DNA of 64,000 nucleotides from Emiliania huxleyi CCMP1516 (GCF_000372725.1 NW_005196981.1:522771-586770), one strand, 5' to 3'. Counted from the stretch's first letter, positions 8,652-19,982 are shown. Translations and numbers: made by a program. The notes: a model not told the origin generated them from the sequence alone.

Positions 8652-11221
8652 TCAGTACACGCTCCAGAAGAAGTCCGAGTTTGGTAGCCGCCTGATGAAG
8701 CCCGTGGCGCGCTCGACGTCGCGCGCCGTTCCGTCCCGCTCCTTGAAGCTGTGCAGCTCGGCGTCCCACCGCGCGCGCCACTCGACGGCCGGCTCGGCCT
8801 GTGGGGCGTGTCGTGGACGTGTCGTGGACGCGTGGGATGGGCGCGTCCCCTTCACTCGACGGCCGGCGCGGACCGACTCGGCGGAGGGGCACGCGGCGGT
8901 GCAACGCTCCGCTCCCGGCGATTTGAGCGGCGTCCAGCACGTGCGCCTACGGTCGCCGCGTGTCGCGCCTGCCGCGCTCGCGTCGCGGGGGGGCGGGCGG
9001 GCGGGGGGGGGCTCCGGGCCGCGGCGCCAGCAAGGCAGCGGCGCCCTGCCCTGCATGTACTTGTGCGGCGCCTGCTCGCCCGGGTCGCTCGTCCAGCGGC
9101 GCACGCAGCGGAACTCGAGCTCGTCGGGCCCAAACTGCGGCCAGAGCGGCCAGCAGCCGACGAGGTCCTTCTCCGGCACGACGTCGCCTGAGTGAGAATG
9201 ACTAGTACTGAGAATGGTTAATTAGACGAAGCCCTTCTCCGGCACGACGTCGCCAGAGCAGTTGACGCACGAGTAACGCGCGCGCTCGTGCGGCTTGTAC
9301 CAGCTCGCGTGCTCGTCCACCACCCATGGCACGCCTTGTCGCGCGCTTACCCGCGATCACCCGTGACTGCCCGAGATGAGGTGTGCCCACCAGCCACGGC
9401 ACGCCTCCCCCCGACGACATGCGGTACGCGCGCTTCAGCCTCGCACCCGCCGCCGCCGCGAGGTCACTCGGCCGCTCCGCCTGCTGCCGCATCGCGCGCT
9501 CCTCGAGCGCCGCCCCCTCCGCGCGCAGCAGCTCCACGCGCTGCGGCAGCGACGCGCCTGGCCCACACGCAAAGAGTGTTCAACAAAGAGGGCAAGAGTG
9601 TGGCACACCGCCTCCTCATGACTCGGCGCTGCGAGGCCCCGCCGCACCTCGGGCCGCATCTCGGACCGACGCTGTATCTCGGCTGCATCGGACCGCATCT
9701 CGGACCGCATCTCGGACCGCATCTCGGCCGCATCTCGGCTGCATCTCGCCCGCCGCGCGGCGCCGCTGCTCGAACCGCTCGCGCGCGGTCAGGTACAGCG
9801 GCTCGTCGCTAGCGATGCGGCCGCACAGCCGATAGAGAACCGCCTCCGCCGTCACCGCGTCGCACTGGTCGCGCTCGAACCAGCTGTATTGCGTCGTCGA
9901 TCCCGCCGGCAGCTCGCACGGGCCGTAGCCGGCGCAGTCCATCATGCCTGCCGGCCCGCGCGAGTCGCCCTTGCCCTTGCGGGCGCGGAACCCCGCCGCC
10001 GCCTTCGCCGTGGCCGCCATCCGCTTGCGAATGTACTCGAGCAGCGCTTGCGGCGGGTCGGCCGTGAGCGAGGCGCACGTGCGCGCGCTCCAGCGCCGCG
10101 TCGCCTCCCTCGCTGCCGTCGTCTCCGCCGTGCCGAGCTGGATCCGGTAGAACGGGCGCTGCAGCCCGGCGAGGTCGGCGAGCAGGACGAGGAAGGAGTC
10201 GAAGTGCTCCGTCATGCCGACCAGGTCAAAGGCGTCCCACATCGCCTGGACGGCGGTGCGGTGGTCGCGCGTGAGCGGCCGCACCGAAGGCCCGCCGTGG
10301 CAGGCGAGCGCCATCGACATGCGGCTCTGGCAGTCGTGCGGGCTGTTCCAAAAGCAGAGCGGCACGCGCTCGTTGACAAAGTGGCGGTGCCACGAGAGGT
10401 GCTGCAGCAGCGGGTGGCGCAGCAGCGTCACCAGGTTGCAGCGGCAGCCGGCGGCGCGCAGCTTTGAGCGGAGGAGGAGCAGGTCGGGGAGGGTGTACTT
10501 GAGGAACTGCTCGTACCTGCAGGGGCGGCGCAGGGGCGGCGCAGAGACGGCTCGGAGACGGCGCAGCTGAGGTCCGCGTGCAGCGGTGTGTGACGGACTG
10601 CTCGCACCCGCCGCCGCCGATGTGGATCTCGACGGCGAGCCGCAGCCCGCTCAGCCCGCCCGGCGTGCGCAGCGCCTCGTCGACTCGGTGCGTCACCATC
10701 TGGAACTGCACCTTGTTGTACCGGTTGACAAACGACACAAAGTCAAACAGGCCGAGCTGCGCGTGCCGCTGCAGCACCGAGCGCAGCGTGGTACCCGCCG
10801 TCTTCTCGAGGTGGTGGAAAAAGAGCACCGAGCAGTTGGGCAGAGGCTGCTGCACCAGCGCGACCGGTGTCGCCGTTGCCGGCGCCGGTGGCGGGAAAGC
10901 CGACGGCGGCGGCGAGAGCTGCGCCTTTGGCGGCGGGCGGGACTGCGGCAGGCGCGAGAGAGGCGGCGTCCCGTGCGGCGCCGTCTTGACAGGCGCAAGT
11001 ACGGCGACGTCATCGTCGCTGCCAAGGTGCGTCCCCGCAGGTCTCAGTCCAGCGGGGACTGTCAGGGAGATGCTTTGCAGCGTCGACGAGGGACGGTCGG
11101 AATGCTGCGGCGCCGAGAGGAGGGCGAGGAAGGCGAGGAGGCCGGCAAGCGTGCAGATGCCCCTCCAGGGGCAGCGCGGCTGGCTCAGCCGCTCGTTGAT
11201 CACTAGGTCGCGTGGTTGCAT
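8652..11221 (-). CDS. Golgi sulfotransferase-like type II membrane protein
   Basis: My six-exon model (minus): 11221-10602, 10516-9750, 9557-9405, 9334-9254, 9187-9045, 8798-8652. It keeps phase throughout and gives about 636 aa. The start is an ATG followed by a short cytosolic part and a signal anchor (GICTLAGLLAFLALLSA), as in Golgi enzymes. A proline-rich stem precedes the catalytic part. FFHHLEKTAGTTLRSVLQR matches the 5'-phosphosulfate-binding loop of carbohydrate sulfotransferases, and CNLVTLLRHPLLQHLSW the 3'-phosphate-binding strand. PAPS-dependent sulfation of a glycan is the inferred reaction, nearest in style to heparan-sulfate 2-O-type enzymes. The C-terminal third, with CVNC and CVRRW motifs, is unassigned. 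All five introns read GC-AG, and two show donor/next-exon duplications. The upstream region carries the AAGAATTTTAC module. Confidence 0.75.
9655..9749. repeat. 12-bp repeats in sulfotransferase intron 2
   Basis: Several copies of GGACCGCATCTC and variants, starting at the donor site of the exon ending at 9750 and filling about half of the intron (9558-9749). Confidence 0.7.
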
Positions 11222-11257
11222 GTGTGTATGCACATGTCATGCTTACAGCGAGTTTCA

Positions 11258-11296
11258 GCAGGAAAAAGAATTTTACGACAAAACTCCCTCGCACGA
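11258..11296 (+). repeat. Dispersed micro-module (AAGAATTTTAC type)
   Basis: AAGAATTTTACGACAAAACT followed by CCCTCGCACGACACTG. A near-identical sequence is at 45998-46033, and reverse or partial versions lie at 41958-41995 and 39775-39800. It lies about 40 bp upstream of the sulfotransferase start codon. Confidence 0.6.
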
Positions 11297-11379
11297 CACT
11301 GGGCACAGGACTGGGCACGGGACTGGCTCGCACTGGCACTAACACAGGAAAAAGAATTTTAGCGGAAAAGAAATCGGGC

Positions 11380-13933
11380 CTCGGCGGCGGGGAGGAGGCG
11401 AAAGATGCGGCAGCAACGCTGCAAGTGCTACACGAGCTGGCGGGAGAGGCCCCGGAGGAGGCCGTCCCCGACGGAGCGGTTCCGGCCGCCCTCCCCCGAT
11501 TCCTGCGACTAGTGGGAATGGCGGAGGCGGAGATGGCGGGGGCGCTGCTCGGGATGGAGGGAGGCGCCCTGAGGATGGTGGCTCGGGTGGCCAAGCAGCG
11601 GGCGATACAGGTGACACGCCACTGGCAAGCGGTGGGGATCCCTCTCGAGTCGCTCGGGACGGAGCGCTTCCCTGCGCTAGCCGCCTGTCATGGGTGCGGC
11701 GGCAAATTTCGCACACTGTTCCACGTGAAGCCGGAAGACGGACCTGCGGCTACGAAGGTGGCTGAGGAGGTGGTTAGCGCCATCCTGGAACGGATTTCTG
11801 AACGGGTGGAAGGGGAAGCGGAGGCCGGAGGAGGGGATGAGGACTCGCCTGTGCCACGCCATGCAGGGGCAGGGGGTGTTTGTGTGCTTTTGTTGTGCAG
11901 CCCCTGTGGTCCGTGAGAAGAGGAGACAAGGAGACGGGGTGGCGGCGAGGGGGGAGCAGCCGTCGCAACAGGCGAGCGCACCCCGAGCCGGGGCGGCACC
12001 GGTGGATCGGCCGGCCCCGACGCGGATCTTGCCAGGAAGGGCACGAGGCAGCCCGATGAGGTTCGTGCCGGCGGCAGACAGAGCAAGAAAACGGGAGGAG
12101 GCAATCCGAGAGGCCGAGATGGATCGAGCGGCCGCGGCAGCGGGCGAGAAGGCGGTCCTGGCGGAGCTTAGGGCGATCGGTCTGTCGCTCGCGGCCTGCA
12201 CCGGCGTTCTCAGGCCGGTGCAGACGCGGGAAGTGCGGAGCCTGGCAAGACGACTGGTTGGCTCGACGGACCTTCTTGGACAGGTTTTCCGGTGGGAAGG
12301 GGAGGACTACCTCGTCAACGACATCGCACCGGGACCGACACAGTCGGGGGAGCAGGCGATGAAGGCGTACGCCTGCTGTGTGAAGAGGCGGGTGGCATCG
12401 GCGGGCCCGCTATCCGAACACAACTCGGCCTTTGATATCCGGTCAGTGAGGGACCGAATCGAGAGGGACCGGGCGAAGGGGGAGGCGACGCGACTACTGC
12501 GCAGTCTGCGGCCTGATGCGGAGCGGGGGGGGGGGGAGAGGGGCCGTCGGCGAATCCGGGCCCTGCCCCCCCCCCCTCAGGAGGGGAGACGAGAGCTAGG
12601 CCCCCCCCCCACGAGCGGGGTGGACGGCCGACGCGTGGAACCACGGCTGCCGGGCTGGAACGGCCGCAGGGGCAGGGGGCATCCCCCGAGGCCCCGCCCC
12701 AGGAGTTGCGGCGGCTGGCACCGCCACCAGGCCCGCCCCCCCCACCACCGCCTCCGCCACCACCGCTGGAGCGACCGCTGGGTCGAGGGACCGCCCCTGA
12801 GGTTCCACACCAGGCGGTGCGGCCGCCAGTGCCGCCACCGTTTCCGCCACCCACACTGCCACTTCCGCCCCCGCCGCTGGGACGGCTGCAGGGTCGTGGG
12901 GCCGCCCCAGCGGCTCCACACCAGGCGTTTTGGCCGCGAGGGCCGCCACCGTGCCCGCCGCCTCCGCCTCCACCCCCGCCGCCGGCGGAGCCGCCACCGT
13001 ATGGTCCCACTCGGAATAACCTGGGGGATCCGGAGCCGCCCCGCCGGAGGCTGGACTACCCGGGAGGAGGAGCTGGGGGAGGGGAGTTGCCGCAATACGA
13101 TAACGGGCCCGCCGGCGAGCCGGAACCGAGGCCGGAGGGCCCCAGGGGGGGATTGGGGTCAGTTATCGGAGGAGGGGAGAGATGAACTGACGCGACCTCT
13201 GCGAGTGGAGTCGGGACGCACGAGCTCACCGGGGGGAGACCCGTCGCGGTGGCAGCCGGGCCACCATGATCTTCGACAGGGAGGGCCACGCCTCCCCGAG
13301 CTCGATGAGGGGCCAGCGGAGGGGGGGGGCGCCGAGGACGATAGAGAGGCCGCGGGTGCGGGCGCGACTCGTCGACCAGGGAGAACGGGCCCGTCCTCCC
13401 TGGGAGGGGAGGCGACACGACCCAATGCCGCCGTCCTCGCCCGGGGAGACCCCGGCCGGGCCGTCGTCGCTCTCGGAGGCTGCGGTACCAGTCGAAGGCG
13501 AAGCGGAGTCGAGGCCACAGCTGAGGAAAAGGCATCAGAAACGACTGCAGAGGCAGTCTGGTACGCCCGGAAGGCGAGCAAGGGACCGGGACGAGCCGAG
13601 GGCTCGCCCCGACAGGCAAAGGAAGGGACTCTGGTCGGGCGAGCGCACATGAGGCGTATCCGTGTACGTACGTGGAGTACAGTGTGGTGTTCATTAGCTC
13701 CGAGTAGAGGGGGCGCGTTCTGCAGTTAAGGGGAAACCCGGTACACGGAACTAACCCTCGGAGACCCGTGTTTATTTTACGGCCCTCTCCCTGCGAACGC
13801 GCACCCCCGGGGCTAGGGCTCTCTAGCCCGTAACCCGATACCGATCATCCGGCCCGCTGGGTGCGCTCCTCAGCTCCCCGGCCCTGGATGTGAGGTTACC
13901 GACTGCACTCCAAGTGCTCCAAGAGCCGCGCTG
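11380..13933 (+). mobile_element. R1 retroposon, longest copy
   Basis: A 2.5-kb stretch with Gag-like or ORF1-like frames ends in the R1 terminal block. That block runs from TTCATTAGCTCCGAGTAGAG at 13690 to CTCCAAGTGCTCCAAG at 13933. Other copies (15375, 19040, 22270, and inverted at 17 and 43719) share the same 3' end but begin at different points. This is the pattern of 5'-truncated non-LTR insertions with a short-repeat tail. No reverse transcriptase is visible, so this copy is either truncated or non-autonomous. Confidence 0.55.
11516..13652 (+). pseudogene. Gag/ORF1-like frames of R1
   Basis: Coding-like sequence runs through at least three frames. The first part (to 11916) is acidic and helical, with CHGCGGKF. 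The next, overlapping from 11837, holds a charged helical segment (RARKREEAIREAEMDRAAAA) and GQVFRWEGEDYLVNDIAPG. The rest (12706-13185) is a proline-rich tail with long PPPPP runs, and a basic end (RKRHQKRLQRQ) closes at 13652. Frame changes coincide with C or G homopolymers, so some may be sequencing errors. A nucleic-acid-binding coat-like protein is the likely original role. Confidence 0.4.
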
Positions 13934-13984
13934 GCCGCTGCACAAGGGCGCGGACTGGCACGGACTGGCACACACACCGGCTCA

Positions 13985-14323
13985 CCAAAAGAATTTCCAT
14001 CCTTTCCTTTATTCTTTCGCCTTTCGGCGCAACTCCGTCCTCCTCGCGGCGTATCCTGGCCCCTCGAGTGTATCGAGCTCCCCTCGCGCAAGGACCACAT
14101 TTCTGACTCCCACTCCGAGCATTTGCCTCCAAGTCATATCGTTGCTCAGGTCCACTCTCTCTTCGAACACTCGTGCCTCTACGGATGATGCCGGCGCTGG
14201 GGTCCCCTTCGGGTGCATCGTGACATCTGACAAATATATTTCCACTGGTTCGTCCTCCTCGGAGTCGTCTTCCCCCGCTGCCTTCCGCTCGGCTCTACGT
14301 TCGGTACGTTCGGCGTGGCTCAC
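13985..14323 (-). pseudogene. Charged ORF fragment, probably element-derived
   Basis: A 104-113 aa frame lies directly beyond an R1 3' end. It has a basic start (ERTERRAERKAAG), an acidic run (EDDSEEDEPVEIYLSD) and DMTWRQMLGVGVRNVVLARG. Composition looks coding but I do not recognise it. Its position between two R1 termini suggests a nested element on the opposite strand. Confidence 0.3.
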
Positions 14324-14546
14324 CCTCCATGCCGTGAACAGGCGCTTTATCCACCCTATTCTTTTCCTTGTTCTTTTCGGTTCTTGTTTTTAAAACCCCG
14401 CTTCTCTCTCTAGGGGGGGTGGTCCGTCTCACCAGCTTATTAGCCTGTGCGCGTTATTCTCGCCCATTACTATCTATATTCTTTTGCTTAACAGAGAGCC
14501 TCACGACCGCACCCCCCTGTATATGACCTACCGCACCCGTACCCGG

Positions 14547-15377
14547 CTACCGCCGCCGCGTGCGACGTACGTGGCGCCGCTGGCCATCCCGGCTGCTGCC
14601 GCCGCCCCTCTCGACGCCGCTCCCCTCGCCGCCGGTATCGACCGCGCCGCCGACGTTGGTCGCGCTGGACGGCAGCGCGTCCCCAGTCTCGCCGTCGCTC
14701 TTCTCGCCGTCGCTCGCCTCGCCGCTGGTATTAGGGGCCGCGCTGCCGGCGCCGAGCGTCACCTGCCTCCACGTCTCTTCCTCTAAGGAGAGGAGAGGCT
14801 CGGCGTCCGGGTAGCCGTCGTACTCGACCGCATCCACACGAGCTGGCCGCCCGAACCTACCTCCCGCCACGTGATGGTGGCCGGCCACCACCCCTGCTCG
14901 CCTAGGATCTCGACGTGCGTGCCTATCTCGATGACAGCGTGCCCGGCCAGCCTCGCCGTCGCGTCCACGCGCAGCCGCTCCGCCGCGCCTCCTGCGGCTC
15001 CGCGGGCTGCCGCAGCACGTAGTGTCGGCCGTACTCCGCGCCACCCGCGAGGACGTCAGCCGCTCACCGTCTCGACCGCCGCCTCGATTGGCGGAGGGGC
15101 TCGACCCGTCGTTCCGCGACCTCCTGGAGTCCCGGTGCGCCGCCCGTCGGTCGACGCCCTCGCCCCTGCGCTCCACCAACGACGCCGTCGCTGTCCTCGC
15201 CGACGTGTCCGTGATTCGGGGCCGCCCATCCCAGGCCGCCCATCTCTCACGCCATTGGATGCAGCCGAGATGCAAAATCCAAAACTGCCGTACCCCCCTG
15301 ACCCCCCCTCTGGACGCGTCCACCCTCCGTCCAACATTCGCGATCCCTAAAATACATACATATTTTCGAACGCTCAC
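14547..15377 (-). pseudogene. Element ORF with Tudor/Agenet-like segment, frameshifted
   Basis: At 14968-14835 one frame encodes VIEIGTHVEILGEQGWWPAT, a chromo/Tudor/Agenet-like beta-barrel start. About 14830 the sense continues in the neighbouring frame (VDAVEYDGYPDAEPLLSLEE) and ends in a serine/glycine/arginine tail. Such small barrels are found at the ends of some retroelement integrases and in chromatin readers. The frame change makes this copy defective unless it is a sequence error. It lies between two R1 3' ends, so I read it as a nested element. Confidence 0.35.
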
Positions 15378-15533
15378 CCCCCCCTAGGGGTCAGGGCTCT
15401 CTTGCCCGTAGCCCGATGCCAATCATCTGGCCCGCTGGGTGCGCTTCTTAGCTCCCCGGCGGCCCTGGATGTGAGGTTAATGACTGCACACTCCAAGTGC
15501 TCCAAGAAAAACACTCCAAGTGCTCCAAGAATA
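15375..15533 (+). mobile_element. R1 3' end fragment
   Basis: Matches the last ~150 bp of the R1 block, beginning at about CCCCCCTAGGGGTCAGGGCT. The tail unit CACTCCAAGTGCTCCAAGAA is present twice. Confidence 0.7.
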
Positions 15534-16098
15534 AACTGCGGCAGAAAGAAAAGATCGCTTCTTCATACTTCAAGCCTCCCAGCTCTGTAGGCCTTCCGCA
15601 TCCACAAGTTATTGAACCGCCCGAGGGCACGCTTCCTTCAGCTTTGCTGCGCCGCCTGCGAAGGTGATGATCCTCCACTTCAAAGGCATCGGCTCTGTCT
15701 ATGTACTATGAATCCATGCACAGTTACTGGCTAAATCGGGTACTCCGGGACAAGGACTCGGCATCCAAACATGACGGCTCAGCAAGCGAACGACGAAATA
15801 TGCGACGTCGTTGCCTCCAGAAGAGCCCCGATTTCAGACGTGTGTACTTGCGCGCACTCAAACTGAGGAATGGCAAACCGGGCTCTTTCGAAGTGACCCC
15901 CCTTGAGCGTGGCAAGATTGTCGCATCGTTCATTGAGCCCCTGCTTCGGCTGACCTCGCAGTCCACGCCGCCGAGATGTCGGACGGTGGGACACGGGCAC
16001 ACGCATCAGGAGATCAGGTGCCAGACCTGCACAACACCCGCTATTCCTCGGCTCGCTTTGTGGCAAGCGGATACAGGACGACGTGGTTCTAGTCAGGG
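15534..16098. other. Unassigned sequence between R1 and hAT element
   Basis: Frames of 92-137 aa exist on both strands of 15701-16114 but none shows a recognisable domain and they contradict each other. AGTCAGGG at 16091-16098 is probably the left target site of the hAT-like element. Confidence 0.4.
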
Positions 16099-18067
16099 CT
16101 TAGGGGACCCCTAGGCTTAAAAGGGTGGGCCCTGGGGCGCCTGCGGCTTAAACGGCTTAAAGCGTTGGGTGCCCGAACCCTCGAACTAGTTCGTGAACTC
16201 GAGCCTTTTCTTTTCTCCTCCCCCCCCCGACCCGCTTCATTCACACCCGCAGGCCGAGGAATACCAGGGAAGTTTGTCTGAACTGCGAACGAACCGCGAA
16301 CGAACCGCAATATTTATTTTTGGCTCTGCAGGCCTGTATAGTCCCTTGGTTGCCTACTAGAGGCCTAGAGTACGCCGGACGCCTCGGCCGGCTCGGGGAG
16401 CCCCCGTCTCCCCCATTCTACTCGCCAGTCAGCACGCACGGCGCCCAGGCACCACAGGGCAGCCCTGCTCACAGCGCCTTCATGGAGTACATGCGCAAAA
16501 ACCACGCCAAGTACGCGAAGGCGTGAGCAAGGAGGCGTCGAGGCTGAGCGCCCCCCCCCCCCCCCTTTTCAATGGTCCGCGGCGGGCGGCGGCGCACCGG
16601 GGTAGTCGCGCCCGCAGTCCGCTAGATTGCAGACTGTCGCGGACCGTCAGAATTGTGCTAGTGCCGCCTGTGTATATGGGCACCTCTCCTGAGATTGAGG
16701 GCCAGACCGCGTCCGCACGCGCGCACGTGGCGCAGTTGCGCGAGTTCGTTCGTTCAGCGCGGCTCGTGGCTGAACTGCACGCCGAACGAACGAACTTTTC
16801 GCGATGATTTTCTTTTTTCCTAACTTCGAACGGAGTTCACGAACGTTCGTCCGTTTTCGCAGTTCGCGCCTTCCACAGCCGTGGCGGTCCGTTCAGTTTC
16901 GAGGTTCGGGCTGGGCCCCGCCGGCTGCGTTCGTTCGAGTTCGGAGTTCACGAAATCCGCGCGAACTCGAAAGGCTGGTCTTAAAGGCTGCCAGTGCACC
17001 AGACTTACAGATGTGTCTTCAGAGGCGGGTTTGTGCCTAATAACGGCAGTATTGGAGAAAACGGCAGTCCCCAGCGACGCATGCCGGTGAGGCCGATTTT
17101 CTTCAACGGTCTTAAAAGAGGGACCCCCCGTGCCTGCAATCTCTTAAATGGCAATTTAAACCCCCAAACCTCCTCATTTCTTAAAAGCTCTTAAAAAAAT
17201 CCAAGAGAGGAGTGGGAGGGCGGGAGAATCCAAAAAAGCCGTCCAAAAAGCCACAAAAAGCCAGCGAGCCTCCCGTTACGCGATTGCTAATCGATGCGCA
17301 GCATGATGCGTGGCCAGCGCGGGAGCAGGCCGGCGCCGACGCTGCCAGAACAAATACGAGACCTCGACCGACGGACGGCGGCCCTGCGGGCGAGCATCCG
17401 CGCTGCTGACGACGTGCTCGAGACTGACCTTGAGCGACGAGATTCTCGCATGCTTTGAGGAGGCGCTCGGCGAACGGCAGCCAGAGATGGGAACGGATGC
17501 TGCAGCAGGGCGAGAGGCGAACGCCGAGAGTGCGGAGGCTGCACCGCGACTCGAGGCTGCAGCAGAGCAGCAGCGGGAACATTCCCTGCTTGCACCGACC
17601 GCGGGGCGCGGCGTTGAGCCGGTGCTGCCAGACCCGGTGCCTATGCTGCATACGAATTCCGGTGGAGGGCGCAGATCGTGCGAGCCAGATGCCGGCGCCG
17701 GTCAGCAGATCGGGTCGGCAGCTGCGAGCATTCTCGAGCGGCGCGGCGAGGCGGCGCGAGCGAAGGTGCTAGATAAGGTGCGTGATGCGGGGCGAGCAGA
17801 TGGGGACCCGGCCGCCCCAGAGGAGGAGGATGACGAGTACGACCCCGAGGAACGCTTGCCTGATTCGGATGAGGAGGCAGAGGAGTACAGGGTGCAGCGG
17901 GTGGTGCGCGGCCGCGTGCGGCTTCATGGCAAACAGCCTGCGGGGGGGAAATCCGGTGTGGATGGCGCGCAAATCTGAGTTTTATTCCGCGGTGTACACT
18001 GAAAGCAGCCACAATGGCTGGCAAATCCACAAATCCGGCCCTCAGAACCCTATAGGGATCCCCTAAG
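16099..18067 (+). mobile_element. hAT-like DNA element, copy A (1969 bp)
   Basis: Ends are CTTAGGGGACCCCTAGGCTT at the left and, inverted, CTTAGGGGATCCC at the right. Subterminal blocks (left AAGGGTGGGCCCTGGGGCGC; right AAATCCGGCCCTCAGAACCC) match both ends of copy B at 43020-43506. Flanks AGTCAGGG and AGCAGGGG look like a decayed 8-bp target duplication. Positions 16990-17200 match the body of copy B, but A also carries about 830 bp (17207-18035) and about 850 bp (16150-16980) that B lacks. No intact transposase is visible. Confidence 0.7.
17430..17978 (+). CDS. ORF carried inside hAT copy A
   Basis: A frame open to the stop at 17976. It has a helical part (SDEILACFEEALGERQPE, then alanine/glutamate-rich), EDDEYDPEERLPDSDEEAEE acid repeats and a basic end. 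The first clear ATG is at 17487; the frame is open further upstream without ATG. It lies within the 830-bp block absent from copy B. It may be the end of a transposase, a captured host fragment, or simply an open stretch. I do not recognise the family. Confidence 0.3.
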   Translation: MSDEILACFEEALGERQPEMGTDAAAGREANAESAEAAPRLEAAAEQQREHSLLAPTAGRGVEPVLPDPVPMLHTNSGGGRRSCEPDAGAGQQIGSAAASILERRGEAARAKVLDKVRDAGRADGDPAAPEEEDDEYDPEERLPDSDEEAEEYRVQRVVRGRVRLHGKQPAGGKSGVDGAQI

Positions 18068-19039
18068 AGCAGGGGCAGCGGCCACGCAAAGTAGTTTGCG
18101 TTCGCAAGCCGCGGCACGTTTGGTGACCTACTTGACCGACTGGGACTGTCCCGGCAAGCAGGGAGCAGCCAAGACGAAGGCCTTCCGCCTTTGTCTCTCC
18201 ACCGCCCTGTATGGAAGGTTGGAAGCGCCACGCGTGACCCGCGCCCGCCGCGACAGCGCGCCCCCTGATTCGATTTGAAATGTACCAGTCGTGGCTGCGT
18301 CACTACTCATAGACCGCAGCCGCATCTACCTGCTCGATTTCTGCGACGTGTACTTTCAGGCGGGACATACGCACCGCCTCCCTGGGCGAGTGATTGCGCA
18401 TCGACTCGTGAGCAAGATCATTGTACCGGTCGGCGGAGCATTCCGCGTGCTCACAGCGATGGATCAGCCGCGGCTGTGGTGCCAGCCGCGGCTGTGGTGC
18501 ACCAGTTTGATCGGTTTCCTAGTAAAAGGCGAAAGGGCTCTTACGAATATGCACTCATATGCACTGTTACACCGTCCTCTGCGCACGCACGACTCCGCAG
18601 GAGAAACCCCTCCCCAGGCAAAACACAAGGGAGAGGTGGGTGTGGGTCACAGAAAGACTGCGGCCGCCAGCAACTGAGCGTCTCGCTGGCGGACGGGGAG
18701 AACACAACGAAGGGACGTCCGAAAAACGCAACACAAGAAGGGATGCACGGACATCCATCACTGGGATGAGATCGGGAGATACACATATCTGCCAATACCT
18801 AGAAGATGTAGGATTGCGAGCGTAAGTGCTCACAATCGCACAGAGATGCTACGAATGCGAGGAGTGCTGCTCACAATCCTTCGACTTCTATTGGGAGCGA
18901 GGCTGCTCTCAATCCTAGCCTTCTACAAAAGAAAGGTTCACCCCCAATGGGTCCCTCGAGATCGGTACCCTGGGTGGGCGGGCCTCTACTCGCCAGGCCC
19001 AGGGACCGCGCGGCAAGTGTCGGAAAACCGCAAAAGAGA
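18068..19039. other. Unassigned, no supported gene
   Basis: About 970 bp between copy A and the next R1 end. Contains a short duplicated phrase (CCGCGGCTGTGGTG twice at about 18469-18500) and repeated TGCTCACAATC phrases near 18830-18880. Frames are short and inconsistent. It may be further upstream R1 sequence. Confidence 0.4.
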
Positions 19040-19320
19040 AGATACGACAATGTACGTGACGGGTGGTGTCGTAGTGTCCGTGTCCACTAGCTCCGAGTAG
19101 AGGGGGCGTTCTGCAGTTAAGGGGAAACCCGGTACACGGAGCCCTCTCGGAGACCCGTGTTTACTTTACAGCCCTTGCCCTGCGAATGCGCACCCCCCCT
19201 AGCTAGGGGTCAGGGCTCTCTAGCCCGTAGCCCGATGCCGATCATCCGGCTCGCTGGGTGCGCTTCTCAGCTCCCCGGCCCTGGATGTGAGGTTAATGAC
19301 TGCACTCCAAGTGCTCCAAG
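19040..19320 (+). mobile_element. R1 3' end fragment abutting rDNA
   Basis: The R1 block from CTAGCTCCGAGTAGAGGGGG to the tail CTCCAAGTGCTCCAAG. What follows immediately reads as ITS2 of the rRNA operon fragment. Confidence 0.7.
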
Positions 19321-19524
19321 ACGCTCGAGCCACCGCCACCACCACCCACACACGACACACCACAAGAAGGAAGAGTACAGCGATCGCCATCTCGCTGGCC
19401 TCTCCGCAAGAGGCCTCCCGACCGCGTCGAACTCACGGCGCGGGCTCTCTCGGCTACGGGACCGGCCCCAGCTTCGGCTGAGGGCTAGAACAGCTCTCTC
19501 GCTCCGACCGAGGAGGATGGAGGC
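19321..19524 (-). other. ITS2 remnant
   Basis: Sequence 3' of the 5.8S gene in transcription sense, up to the R1 tail. About 200 bp remain. No 28S sequence follows, so the operon copy is cut here. Confidence 0.5.
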
Positions 19525-19680
19525 GCCCCTCGAAGAGACATGCGTCCGAGCGGAGCCCGGATGCGCCATTTGCGTTCAAAGGTTCGATGATTCACTGAAT
19601 TCTGCAATTCGCACTACGTATCGCATTTCGCTGCGTTCTTCATCGTTGCGAGAGCCAAGATATCCATCGGCAGGAGTTGT
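19525..19680 (-). rRNA. 5.8S ribosomal RNA
   Basis: In reverse complement the conserved core is exact: GATGAAGAACGCAGCGAAAT, then GCGATACGTAGTGCGAATTG, CAGAATTCAGTGAATCATCG and AACCTTTGAACGCA. The 5' part reads GATGGATATCTTGGCTCTCG as expected. Length about 155 nt fits. The ends are estimated. It pairs with 28S rRNA in the large subunit. It is in an incomplete operon fragment, so it is probably not expressed. Confidence 0.9.
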
Positions 19681-19911
19681 GGGGTTTCATAAGTTGAGGC
19701 AGCGCCGGCAGAGAGCCCGCGCTGCGCAAGAGAGGGGGCCGTGGGGAGGGGAGAGCCACTCCACACTCACCCAGGCGCGAGACAAGAGGGGTGCGGGCCC
19801 GGGTCGGCTCAGGAGAGCCCCCCGGACAGCCGCGCGCTCCGCGCGAACGCGGAGCCCGCGACGGGGTTAGACGGGGTACGGTGCAACATCGGTGTGGGTT
19901 GGAAAGACCGG
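19681..19911 (-). other. ITS1
   Basis: The 231 bp between the 3' end of 18S and the 5' end of 5.8S; no conserved motif assigned. Confidence 0.7.
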
Positions 19912-19949
<38 letters not shown>

Positions 19950-19950
19950 C

Positions 19951-19982
<32 letters not shown>

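Noticed and set aside
12315-13010. Glycine-rich 231-aa frame on the minus strand
   Set aside because: Exact antisense of proline codons in the R1 ORF; poly-Gly has no other support.
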